Shown piece after piece: positions 35,672-47,323 of a stretch of DNA of 64,000 nt. The stretch comes from Coprinus comatus (taxonomy: Eukaryota > Basidiomycota > Agaricomycetes > Agaricales > Agaricaceae), in assembly GCA_034638255.1 (NCBI GenBank), contig JAWPGT010000084.1, positions 28,554-92,553 on the forward strand, given 5' to 3'. Positions within the stretch are counted from its first letter, which is position 1, and every line of letters starts with the position of its first letter. The notes under the pieces are model-generated. The model was not told where the DNA came from, did no database searches, and was given only the letters and a program-made list of their open reading frames with translations. The position numbers and the translations under genes were made by a program.

Positions 35672-35673
35672 AT

Positions 35674-37212
35674 GCAGGCGTCACATCTAGTGTTTTCCGA
35701 GGGTTGGTGGGTGGGTTTAAGAGGAAAATGTGGACATGTAGCCTGATACGTTCCAGTGAGAGAGTGAGTGTGTGATGGATAGGGTGTGAGGTGCGTCAGT
35801 AAAAAGGGCGATTGCATACATGTACATGTAAGGAATGTATATTAATAATATTCAGGTGATGTCATACTTGATGATGAAATGACGAGTGTAAGACATCTTT
35901 TCATTTACTTGGGACGTACCTGATGAGTGACTCTCGTACCTGCAGTGTAACTGTATGGCAGATGTATACATGTAGTATACATTTATTTTATGACCATGCA
36001 TGGTTTATACAAGAAAAGTAAGAGAAATATATGTTTATCACCAAAATTTTAATTGTCTTCTATGTAGTATAGTATTCTGGTGGGCCTAATACCTGTCCAA
36101 TACACATTTTGTGATGTATATATACCCAATAACACAAAGGCAAGCTGCATATATGCTATATCATGTAGGTATGATAACAAGGCCAGATGTTTTATTGAAT
36201 GACTTTAGTACCTGTACATGGTATTTACATGTTCAAGCAACAGTCTAATATAATGACAATCCTGTTCCAACAGGTTAGATGATGGTATGTGTTTTGAAGT
36301 GCTCTCATCGCCGTGGACAAGAAAAGCAAACTGTTGACGAGTTCAAACGTTAACTGAAGCTCAATACAACGTCTATGTAGTATAGTGGTATATTTTAATC
36401 AGAAACTGATGTAAGTAGATAAGAAGTATAGGGTTCAATTCCAGGATGTTGTAAATAAATCATATGTGTGTATATGTATATGCCCGAGTAAGTACTAAGT
36501 ATGATGAGTATGATGGGTAGAAGAAAAAAACCAACATAAGAAAAAGAAATATGATAAAGTGAAATAAGACAATAGTAATTTCTTTTGTCAGAATCATTGA
36601 TAATCTTAAAATCTATATATTCTGCATGTGTTGCAATATATGAGTTACAAGGTAAACATTTCTAGTGGTACATATATGCTAACCTGAACAGAGATATTTG
36701 AAAATATGCAGCAATACCCGAAAGGTAATAATGGTAAACCTTGTGATACATGGCAAACAAGGTAACTACATGTATTCTACATGTATTAAATCACCCTTTT
36801 TGCTGACGTGTAGCCTCGGTGGTCACGTCACACGTGAGTCTTCCTCCACAAGAAAACGCATCTGGCGCTTCGTGCCAGATGCTTCACATATGGATATGAT
36901 GAGAAATTGAAAACTTGATGATCACGTAGATCTTCCTCTAAACTGTATCACAACTTCTCTGTATTTCCAATGCGATTTCCACTTTTTAAAGAAGCACTAC
37001 AACATTGAAATATTGACATAATGTAATAATGACTGGGACCAAGCGAGGTCTCGGTTCCGAATAATTGCATTGTGAACATACTTCAAATCCTAAATATAGG
37101 CATAGTGTTGTGGAGAAAAATATGTAGATACGGATAAGATATACACTGCCTGAAACTTGTTTTTTATGATTGTGTCGAGAAACATGGACAATCAACCCAC
37201 AAATGCACAACA
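35674..37212. other. AT-rich intergenic region
   Basis: No gene is visible. Short palindromic ACATGT/TGTACA words recur, and a weak tRNA-like A-box/B-box pair lies near 36365-36445 without pairing arms. Confidence 0.5.
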
Positions 37213-40200
37213 TTAAACACTTTCTTGTTTATACGCCTCGGATTCTTGCTCTTCAATTGACGTACCAGCACCTGGTTGTTTGGTTACGTCCATTGGTGCT
37301 ACGTTTATGTGTTGGGCAATTGTTCTGAGCAAAGTTTCGAACGAAGCCAGGCGATTATCTACCCTCTCTTCGAGACTACTGATTCGAGATTTCGTCATTT
37401 CTTCTAACGCGTCAAGTCTAGCATGGACAGTGGATTCCAGGGTAGTGATACGAGCTACCGTTGGATCTGGTTGTTCCTGGTCGAATTCCAGAGAGTCCAA
37501 GTTGCTGATTTGTAACAGATGGTGATCTGGACGATGAACTGCACATGCAGGTCCATTCAGTTGAATACACGTTTGCTTTGAATCACATTCGTGACAGATG
37601 AATATATCTGCATATTGCCCTACAAGAAGTCAGGAAGGGTACAGATACAAAGCTTGAAAAAGATACTCACGACAGGTAATACAGAAGAAACAAGGAATGG
37701 TAATTGGCTTTGTACAATATCTGCACAACATTTGGGTGTTCTCTTGAGTTGAAATATGAGCATCAGCCACCGCTTTGCTTGTTGAAAGCCCTTGTAACAT
37801 TGTCTTCAGTCAAGGAGCAATCGATTTAGCATCATTAAATAACCAGGAAAAGAAATATCTGTTGATGTATTGTTGAGACTTGATCATAGCATGGTCTGGC
37901 GTATGATGGAAACCGCGGTGTTCGACTGTGTTACCTGCGCAACTAGCGCAAAGGTCAAACGGATTCGCCGTTCCCGCGTCAATACATGTCAGGCAGGTGT
38001 AACGAGCTTGAATAAGTCGAAGCCCACAATCATCACAAATAATACCACTGATGGAACATGGAAAGGGAAAGTCTACATGAGTATCGAATTACTAACATGT
38101 AGGAATAGAAACTCACTAGTGGAACGGCAATCTAAAAAGAGACCATCTTTGCGTCTCCACACACAAACGAATATATGCAGGCGGTATATTATGTTTTAGT
38201 CTGTTGTAATCTTCTTCGTCCTCTTTAGTAAGCGAATTTGAGATTACAAATTGACAGTCCGAGGTCATCCAGCCACGTTTGTAATAGTCTAGAAACGTTC
38301 TCCGCTGCTGTCCCCAGGATTTGAATCCACTCCAGGAGTATCCGTGAATGCGAACAAGGTGAAGAACTGCTTTCTTTGCGAAGGCCCATCTGGCGCGAGC
38401 CTTATTTTCATCACTGAACACATGATGATAGTGCCAGACCTCGGCCGGGCAGCGGGTGAAAATAAAAGTGTGTATGAATTCTCGCTTCTCCTCCACCTCT
38501 ACTTCCATCAGCAAGCCCTTGGTTCCAGTCCCATCCGCATCTGTCAACCTCAGGTTATCGTTATCAATGATATCTTCGGTCTCAGCAGAATTCGAAATTT
38601 CTGTCTCAACACCTACGTCCTCAACTGTTATACCAGCTTGGTCCGAAACAACCACCTCTCCGCCTGGCTTACTCTCAGATCCATATCTCTCCTCAATCTC
38701 TTCCTGCTCCTCTGCCTCAGTACCTTTTTCTTTGTCTGTTTCATGTGTTTCCGCGTGTTCTTGTTCATATAGCTTCTCTTGGACCTCCTCCTTTAAGGGT
38801 TGGCCGTACGGGGTTGCTTCGTACTGTTCTTTTGCAAGTTCTGCATTACTATACGTAGCCCATGTTCCGGTCAGTTCTTCTCTTGTTACTACAAATTTCC
38901 CGATCAGCCGTATTGCAGGACCATGTGAATATAAGAGGACCAGATCGATTTCTTCATCTTTGTTTGATTTTCTCGCTGCTTTTTTAACTTTTTCTTCGGC
39001 ATCCCTCCTGGCTTCCGCTTCAAGGTTTTCTTTGTCCTCTTCCCCTTCAGCCCCGCCTCTTTCCTTAATCTCGCCCTCAACCGACGGTCTTCTTCTTCCA
39101 TAAATTTCTAGCCTTCCCGAGTGCGAAACACCGACACCCCTTAACGCATGCTCGTCTTGTTCATCAACCTCGATCTTTAACTGAATTACAAATTCCACTC
39201 TCACATCATTGTCCTTGTATTGTGAGTGGTAGCAATTACCGGCCCATGCACCACTCAAAACACCTAAGCAGGGATCAGCATCGAATGAATGACTAGGCCA
39301 GTCATTCCATACACCTTGATAATTATTTGTGGATTCGGGATTGAAAGAAAATATAGGTTTCGCTTCTGTCTTGTTTTTGGCAAACACACTGACTTCCGAT
39401 TCATCCTTAGTTGAAGAGGTGTCCTGCCAAGTGGTAATCAAACTTTCTGTTGATCCCATGAAGTATATGGATTCGTGGAAATCATGAAACTATGCAAAAC
39501 GTCACCCAGCAGCCAAGGACAAAAGAGAGTAGTATTCTTACCATTCCGAGCGAAAGATTTGCGAGAAAAGTACTAGTGTCGATATGGACTTGCCTGCAAA
39601 GTGCTAGAAGAGCTCGTGGATTATGGTTATGTTTGTGAGACTGTATGTCTGCGACTCACCTTCTATATCCCCCACCTGTTGTTCGACGACATCAAATATG
39701 GAACCAAGTGTCTTCAACATATGGGGGATCTCATCATCATCCAAGACATGACATTTTGCATAGTAGAAAACTTCCAGATGTCTCTTGAGGTAAGGTACAA
39801 CAACGGAAACAAAAACTACAAACACTTAATGAGCAAATATTCTTTTTTTGGATTAAGAATCACGTACACACGTTCAATCCTTCCGGCACCTCCGGTAATA
39901 AGCGAAACAGTGGTTGCATTGTCAATGTCATATCCAAACTTTTCAACACCCCGCTGCAGCCTTTCTTCTTCGCTAGCAACATAAATCTCTGTAAGTTCAA
40001 TCAATTCATGACATATATGACTATAGTCGGATTCTGTCTCGGTAGAACGTAGAATCTGTTCGATACCAGTGGTGGTATAGTTTCGGAGGTAGTTATCAAT
40101 GTAATACCGGTTCTCCTTCAGGACAGAGTCCTTGGCAGTGTCCATCTCCTTAAGTATGAGAAATATTTTGTTCTTGTATTGTGAAAGACCGATCTCCCAG

Positions 40201-42181
40201 CCTTTTGCCCAATATGCTATCCAATGCAGCAAGCTACGAAATAATAATAATAATAAAGCAAAGGTATGTATGGATTGGACAACGACTCACCTCCATCCTT
40301 CGGGTCTTTCCATTGAGAATGTATTTGCCTCCTTGATACTTATGAACCCGGTTCCGTCATCATCAATAGCTTCCAATATCAATTGTAAATGCGCAACGTT
40401 GATGAACTGTAATGGCCATTTGTCATGAGAGAAACTAGGAAGAACGACTGTGGGAACGGTGAGAGAATCAGTGGAATCTAAGTCTGTTTGTCGTTCCGGA
40501 GAGTGCCTATGAGGCTCTGGTGAAGGGCTTCCACTGCGGGGCGTCCCGAGCGAGAGTTGATCAGTGAAGTACTCGCGGAGTGCTAAAACAAAATGTCGGG
40601 CTTTGACGCTCCCTTTCCAGCCCTAGCACTGTTATGAGCATACATGATAATCCCAACAACTTCAATTATACACAAACCATTTCTTTCCAAAGCCTTTGTA
40701 GATCCTACAAAAATGCAGGTAAGTCTTTCACAATGAGTTGTTTGATTGGTATGAAGACTGACTGTGTCCTTAATCCTATCGTGTGTTCCAGCATTGATCT
40801 TACTTATTATATGCCTCTCCATGGCTTCCATACGTGGCTGTTGGGCCTCCAATTTCTTATTAAACAGCTCGATGTTTCTCTTCATGAGTAGATCTACATC
40901 CTCCAATACTTCCTTTTCCAAATCATATCTGAGAGACTCAATACCAGGCTTCTTCTCCCCACTTCCACGGCTCTTCACCTCCAGGTTTGTCCGGTTCACA
41001 CCAGATTTTTGAAGCAGTGTCTCAACATAATCGATCCGTGAGACAACATTAATGGCTCCGCCCTTCCCTTCAATGTACGCGATCGTATCACGCTCTTGTG
41101 TTGTATCCAATTTCCGGAATACAGATGTAAGCATATCAATTTTGTCTTCAATACTTTTCATAGTAGATGCTTGGGCATCCAGTTTGTCGTTTGCTCTGTT
41201 TATCCCCAAGGCAATGTGAACCGTCAGAGATTTATCGAGGGTGTCTTTATGATCCATGAATCTAGCAGCATACTCGGCTAAGCGATTTTCATAGTTTTTA
41301 GATTTAAGAGTTTTTGCTATTCGTCAAATCAGCGTTTCTTCAAATAGAAGACTAAGTTCAACCACAAAAATAACACACCTAAGAAGCTTTTCTTCAGATA
41401 AACGTCACAAGCCGATCCACACTCCTTTATATCATTGGCAATTTGCTGAATTAAAGGCTGGAGCCTATCCTTCAAAACTATTCCATCAGGCCCAACGACA
41501 TCCTGATCTCTGATATCCTTCAATCTAATTTATGATTAGGTTCACTGTAAACGCCTGAATAGATTAATTCATATACTTAATACGTACTGGAATAATGTAC
41601 AAATCATTTGTTGCATTTGAAGCTTGACTGCCATCACTTTCTGGTTGTTCTGCCTTCTTGACATATCAAGGGTCACGACAAGCTTGAACGCGATGACAGC
41701 CACTAACGATACAGGAACCCACATAAATATAATGTATATTATATTTATAATAGGTGGCAGAGACTGACCAGCGATGAAGGGATGGGCTTGTCCCAGCACA
41801 GTCAACCCATCCATTACCACTTGAGCTGTTTCTGGAAAGGTAGATATTGCATTTTCGATACTTTTTCCATCCAACGGCTCAAGTCCTAACGCAGCATTCT
41901 GAATGGTTGAGGCGTTTTCTTTGTAAAATGATATCATGTATGAGTCTCCTGACGAGGAGATGCGTTCACCTACATTTTAAAAAATACAAATATACAATGC
42001 ATTGAGTAAAAGTGAATCAGATAGGTCCGTATAGACTCCGATAGACAAAGAACATACCGTATTCATCCACGAGTTGTTCTCTCTTTCCAGGTGCCTGTTT
42101 GGAGTTCGCCAGTGTATTGTGAGCTTCTGCAAGAGTTTGCTCTGTTTCTGGAGCAGCACAAGCAGGAATGTGAGAAGACAT
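37213..42181 (-). CDS. Large helical / EF-hand / double ZZ-finger protein, 14 exons
   Basis: Exons (minus order) 42181-42058, 41969-41769, 41702-41588, 41524-41379, 41316-40763, 40704-40678, 40622-40291, 40233-39872, 39815-39660, 39588-39542, 39489-38117, 38047-37844, 37777-37671 and 37619-37213 give 1384 aa. The N-terminal helical domain (about 1-200) has the block HPFIAVAVIAFKLVVTL, seen in many basidiomycete regulatory and STAND-like proteins. Coiled coil covers about 210-390, an EF-hand (DDDGTGFISIKEANTF) about 485-500, and an acidic, Glu-rich middle about 680-960. Two ZZ-type fingers follow: CDDCG...CLTC...CASC with HxxxHH (about 1147-1200) and CRYC...CFFCITC...CHEC (about 1225-1280). 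A short coiled coil ends the protein. Probably an intracellular signalling or scaffold protein; partners unknown. The last-but-two splice junction is the least sure. Confidence 0.75.
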
Positions 42182-43675
42182 TCAAATTTCAAGATGATTT
42201 AGACAAGTGTGTTGGAAATTGGAATATAATGTTGCTAGTCGGTGTTAAAGAGCAACTGGATGCCACAACCTACTTATACTATCCAAGAACGAGGACTTGA
42301 GGAGAGTGGGAAATGTGTTGTATATGAGTAACTACATGTCAGGTGTAGCTAAACTTGTCGATCTAATTCCCATTATCGCTTCCTTTATGATCTATCCACC
42401 CCATCCGTCCTTCTCATGTTGTTGCCATCCGTCAATCCATTATTGTTACATATCTTCTATTTCACATACCATCTACTTTGGTTATTACATGTGTAGTGTG
42501 CGGCTTCTCTCTTGTATATATAATGCATCAGGTCTTATCCACTTGTACTTGTGACTCAATCGTCCGTCATGAGGATCAAGCCTCCAGGACGTTAAAATGA
42601 AGAAGAAGAAGAAAAAAAAAAAACTTGTGACTCAAAGACATCACTTGCACTAAGTTGTGAGTCCTAGTCACGATATCCTACCCTCAGCTAAGCTGTCACC
42701 ACGGTAAAACTCATTAATTCCAACACCATGTACAGCAATATCAGATTCACAACATTACATATAAGGAAGCATAGAATGCTGCAGAACAATAGAAGCAAGG
42801 AGCCTGGAAGCGTACCACAAATAGAGCACACCAGAGTAGTGGATTCAGCTCCTGAGGCCTGAGGCCCTGATCTTTGGCCAATTCCGGTGTCTATTGTGAG
42901 TCTGTCAAAAAACAACAACAGAATGTTGTGTGACAAGTACCGTAGCATCCAATGGAGGACTATGTGTGTACATGTAACCGGTCTTAGGGTTACAAGTAGG
43001 TGATATTCTTACACGTAGTCGAACAGCAGCTGATTCTGCATGGTCTCTGTATTTCAGAGTCGAAAAGGTAAGAATTAATTACATCGTAACTAGGTCCAAC
43101 GTCTTATAAAGGGCGTTGGACAAATAAGAATAAACTTTCAAAAATTGAAACATAACAGATGACGTATTAGGTCATCTACCCGTTACAGTACACGACCCGA
43201 AGATTCTTGATCGATTTTCAATGTAACAACTTAAAAAATCCCAGTAGTTTTGGTAGTCATTCGAAAATAAACAGCTATCCATTACCCCTTTGGAATATGT
43301 TGAATATTGAGAAAATCTAACTAAAAAAACCTAAACATCCAACCTAGCCTAAAACGAGACACAAAAGGAGAAAGAAGATAGCAAAGAGAAAATAAAAGAG
43401 ACCGAGAGACTGAGCGAGCGAGAGGAGAGAGATAACTTGAAAATAATCGAAGGTAAAGAGAAAAAGAAGTGGAAAAAAGAGCGGAGAAGGTACTGCCACC
43501 TAGTATAAAAATAAAGGAACAAGAGTGTCGATTAGGAAGTGAATAGAAAGAGAAAGAAAGTAGAAAAGAAAGGAGCCTGATGTTCATAAAAGCCAATACG
43601 AGGAAAAAAAAAGTTAATTATATGGGCCAATCACCCCAAACGACACAACAAGCTTCGTCAATTATCAATTCTTTT
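42182..43675. other. Intergenic region
   Basis: Promoter side of the ZZ gene and 3' side of epsin. It holds an AAG/A-rich stretch (42599-42623) and purine-rich sequence at 43320-43620. No gene is visible. Confidence 0.5.
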
Positions 43676-45556
43676 TTAAAGGTCAAAGAAAGGTTTGTCG
43701 TTATTCTGTTGTTGTTGCTGCTGCTGTCTTGCGAATGGGTTATGAGAATTGGGAGCTCCGGTCGTATGCGCCACAATTTGACGTCCAGCATCCGTATATC
43801 CATACCTGCAACGAGAGTAGCGTCAATCAGTAGCATAAAATATGCAGCAAAAAGGATCGTACCTCAAAGCACCAATATTACCAAATGTATCCTGACCATC
43901 GTCCCTGTTTGCAAACAAACTTGCCAAATGGGCTTCATTCTCTCCCAACTCTTTCTTAGTTTTAACATTTAATGGTCTACCACCAGATGGTTGTGGGCTT
44001 GAAGAAGGAGCAGGAGCAGGGGAGTGTGAAGTAAGGGCAGACAAGTTGCTGGGATTGTGGTTCTCGTATGTACTGCTGAGGTTGAACGATGGTTGAGGCT
44101 TGTTTTGTTGATTGCTTGGTGTGAAGGAGGGAGAAACAGAAGGTGCGAATGGGTTATTGGAACTGAATCAAACTATGTTTTAATTTGTGTGAACATAGAT
44201 ATAGGAAGAAGACAAACCCAAAGCCGGTGGGCTGAGGTGCAATCTGTTGCTGGGCGAACAGATTTTGTTGCTGTTGTTGCTGTTGCTGCTGCATCTGCAA
44301 CATCTGCTGCTGACGCATCCATTCGTCTTGTTGTTGTTGCTGTTGCTGCTGCTGAGCCAACTGTTGTTGTTGAAGGAATTGCTGCTGCTGACGCAGGAAT
44401 TCCGCCTTGGTAAGTGTATTAGAAATGTGATTATCAAATGGATGTTGTCCATATGCTCACCTGTGCAGCTTCCTGCTCCATTTGTTGTTGATATGGATTG
44501 AATGATGTGAATTGTGGTTGAATGGAGGTAAACTGAGGTTGAACAGAGGTAAACTGTGGTTGAAGGCCAACAGCATATGGAGTAGGGTCTAGCAGTGGGA
44601 ACGGATTATTGCTGTGACTGTTACTCGGTGGAGGTCTGATAAATGGTCAGTAGCGGATAACGTATCAGACGTATGGAACATACAGCTGCTGTGAATCGTC
44701 GAAGAGAGCCGAAGCATTTGAATCTTCAACAGCATGTTTACGTTGTTCTTCCTCAGCTTTGCTCAACTGAATGGCTTCCTGCAATTCTCTTTCTTCTGCA
44801 GCTTGCTGATCGATAGCGAGGGAACGCTTGCTTGCTTCAATTGCACGTCGAAGATCGTCATCATCTTTATTGCCTTTGCCACCTCGCTTCGAAGATCCAC
44901 CATTCTGTCTTCTCTGCGCGTTCTCATCGTCCATTCCTTCTGGGAATTCATCTCCAGCCGCACCTCCAGCCCCACGCATCATACGATCGCGCATGGATGC
45001 TCGAGCACGTCGCTCCTCGCGCAGTCGAGCCTCGTCTTGAAGCAGATTTGTGATGTCTTTTGCCTTTTGACGAACATTTGCGCCTTGATCTTTACCGTCT
45101 TCATCCATGTATTGGAACTCTTTAAGCGTCTTGATTATATACATGTTATCCCGGAAGTAGATAACGACGTTTTCTGATCCTTGGTGTAGACAATAATCGA
45201 GCACTGTCAGACTCTACATGAAGATTTAGTTCGTGTGCCTTGTTAAATAAGATGTATGGCGTCACCTTGAAAACATGTCTCCAGTTTTTTCCCTTATCGT
45301 TCAGCCTCTTGTCCAACATTTCCATAATTTCAATAAAGTCATTCCTAACCAGCGTCATGAGCCTCCGAGGCCATTACTGGAGAAATAAAAATCAGACGAA
45401 CTGGTTATAAGTAAGCTGCGCAATCTCGTTCATCTGTGTTCCAGAAGGCCCCCAAGAATCGTTCGAAGTCGCATCGCGGACCTTGGCTTGTGTGTCCGAA
45501 TAGCCCTTTGTATAGTTTTTTGTTATCCGCAGGGCGGCTTTGCCGAAGTGCTGCAT
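43676..45556 (-). CDS. ENT1/ENT2-like: Epsin, ENTH-domain endocytic adaptor
   Basis: Exons (minus order) 45556-45402, 45344-45266, 45213-44684, 44635-44461, 44405-44218, 44162-43863 and 43805-43676 give 518 aa. The ENTH domain fills about residues 1-140 (TKGYSDTQAKVRDATSND, NDFIEIMEMLDKRLNDKGK, GSENVVIYFRDNMYIIKTLK), binding PtdIns(4,5)P2 at the plasma membrane. Two ubiquitin-interacting motifs follow (DDDDLRRAIEASKRSLA at about 195-211 and EERELQEAIQLSKAEEE at about 218-235). The rest is Gln-rich with three NPF motifs that bind EH-domain proteins (NNPFPLL, NNPFAPS, HNPFARQ); the protein ends PFFDL, a clathrin-box-like tail. It acts in clathrin-mediated endocytosis of ubiquitinated cargo and actin coupling. 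Start chosen at MQHFGKAALR, before the first ENTH helix. Confidence 0.95.
44229..44405 (-). repeat. CAG/CAA-type glutamine repeat inside epsin
   Basis: Exon 5 of epsin encodes three poly-Gln runs separated by short spacers, made of mixed CAG and CAA codons. On the other strand it appears as a false Leu-rich frame. Confidence 0.85.
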
Positions 45557-45705
45557 TGCTGGTGGTCGTTGGTCTACGGTCGAGTCTAGGGGCTGATGTG
45601 TGTGGCTGTCAATACATATTACGCAATCAATCAATATTTTTGGACTTAGCAGATGCGCACACACACGTGACCTAGGACCGTTTGGCTCTCCTCCCTCCTT
45701 TCCAC
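45557..45705. promoter_or_regulatory. Short divergent promoter, epsin / zinc-binding protein
   Basis: 149 bp between the start codons at 45556 (-) and 45706 (+). Shared regulation is likely; no element is identified. Confidence 0.4.
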
Positions 45706-46454
45706 ATGCGTACTCCAGATGCAGGCTCTTTACCCATGACTGCTTTCAAGGCTTCTAAACGACGAAGAACATCTCCAAACGATACTACTAACTCTCCCTC
45801 TACGCCAATAACAAATCCGAAACTAATTACACCAGCCAATTACAAGAAACTGAACATTACAAACCCAATTTGTGTTACTTGCCACCGATCCCTGAATGCT
45901 ACACACCATCTGCTTTTATGTGCTCGGTAATTATTTCCTCTACATCAATTAGAATGCCAGACTAAAACTCTACTACGAACCAGTTGCTCCTCACCAACGT
46001 GTTTTATTTGTTCTAGGACATGCAATGTGTCTGTTTCTTCTATGCCACCCACTCCTCAATTAACTCGTTCCTCTACGTCTTCACCTACAATACCTTCCCC
46101 GCAAAGAATGGCGCTAGCATTACAATCGAGTAATGTTGTCAATTCCAACACCAACACCAACTCCAGTGGCATTTCTCGAAAACGAAGGAAATTCGTCGAA
46201 GATGATGATGTAATGGAAGTCAAAGTCAAAGAAGGTCAAGGCGAAAGGGATGAAGGTGAAGAGGACGATAGAAATGATATGATACCTGGCTGTGAAAGAA
46301 TAATTTGTCGGAATTGTTGTTATGAGAACTCTCAAAAGTACGCCTCTTTTTCTTTTTCTTTTTCTCTCCGTGATTTTTGGTTTTTGACGCCAGAATTCTT
46401 TGTTCTTCTGTTTCTAGTAATTCAATTACTTGTTTCGATTGTTATCGACGCTAG
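45706..46454 (+). CDS. Small Cys-rich zinc-binding protein, unknown role
   Basis: Exons 45706-45926, 45984-46337 and 46418-46454 give 203 aa. The N terminus is basic (KASKRRRTSP), like a nuclear localisation signal. The first Cys cluster is CVTCHRSLNATHHLLLCARC continuing into CFICSRTC across intron 1, and the second is CERIICRNC continuing across intron 2 into CFDCYRR at the C terminus. Between them lies a Ser/Asn-rich then acidic, Lys-rich linker. The paired CX2C sets suggest two zinc sites or one interleaved treble-clef or ring-like fold. I do not recognise the family. Both introns close in phase and both complete a Cys cluster, which supports the model. Confidence 0.75.
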
Positions 46455-47323
46455 GCGCTAACTATTCTCTCTTCGCTTTTCGCTTTACATTCCCCATTCG
46501 AACATAACATTACTACTACTCATTTTGTATCAATTATCTCTCTATCTCTCTCACTCTCGAACTTCATACCATTTGTATATAACCATTCCACCATCCATCC
46601 ATCACTCCAGATACCAGTTTTATTTATATGCATGCATTGGCCGTACGTTCCGGAAGGAAATATAATTTCATTTGGGTGAGATGCATACGGTAATACCCCG
46701 TAACATGGAACTTTCGCACAAGTGCTAAAAGTTGAATGGGGTAGAAAAGTTTAATAATTATCAAAGATTTTTTCTAAGGTACCCACTGGTCTTGATCAAT
46801 TGCAAGTCAATCGTGACATCCAAATTCGACTTTCGGAAATTAGTTTAGAAGACTGTTCCTCTCGGCGATAGACCACTTAGCCCCTTCAATAATTTAATAA
46901 TCTGACTGGGGAAGGTATATATATATAATAGATCTAAACGTGCAAATCGTGAGTATTCCGGTGTTTTTTGTTCATTTAATCTATGACATTTGATTTTCTA
47001 TTCCCTCCTGTTTAGAGGCCGACCGGCGATAACTTGAATGCTTAAGCCTATTCAAGTTGAAATAAGTTGATCACTCTGGAGCTCTCCTTCAGGGGACCTT
47101 CCCACAGTCTCAGAGTACTACTGCAATGTTGTCACCGATTTGCATTAGGAGGTCCAGTACTTACACAAACAAAGGTATTTACTGAACTTGGCCTGTGAAG
47201 CTTGGTACTCGGCAGATGATTGTTTGACGACTTCTAAAATTAAACTGTCACGCGTGACCGTCGTATTTTTAACGATATTTTACTCTTCAATCACACCCAC
47301 AATTGCTCCTGTGCGTGGCTGGC
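46455..47323. other. Intergenic region
   Basis: Pyrimidine-rich and AT-rich; a TATATATATA run lies near 46917. No gene is seen. Confidence 0.5.

Noticed and set aside
36365..36445. tRNA or SINE-like A-box (TAGTATAGTGG) and B-box (GGTTCAATTCC)
   Set aside because: The T-stem and acceptor stem do not pair, and no poly-A tail or target duplication is seen.
38456..39103. Plus-strand Ser/Val-rich frame of 215 codons
   Set aside because: It is the mirror of the acidic Glu-rich exon of the ZZ gene.
44247..44501. Plus-strand Leu-rich frame
   Set aside because: It is the antisense of the poly-Gln exon of epsin.
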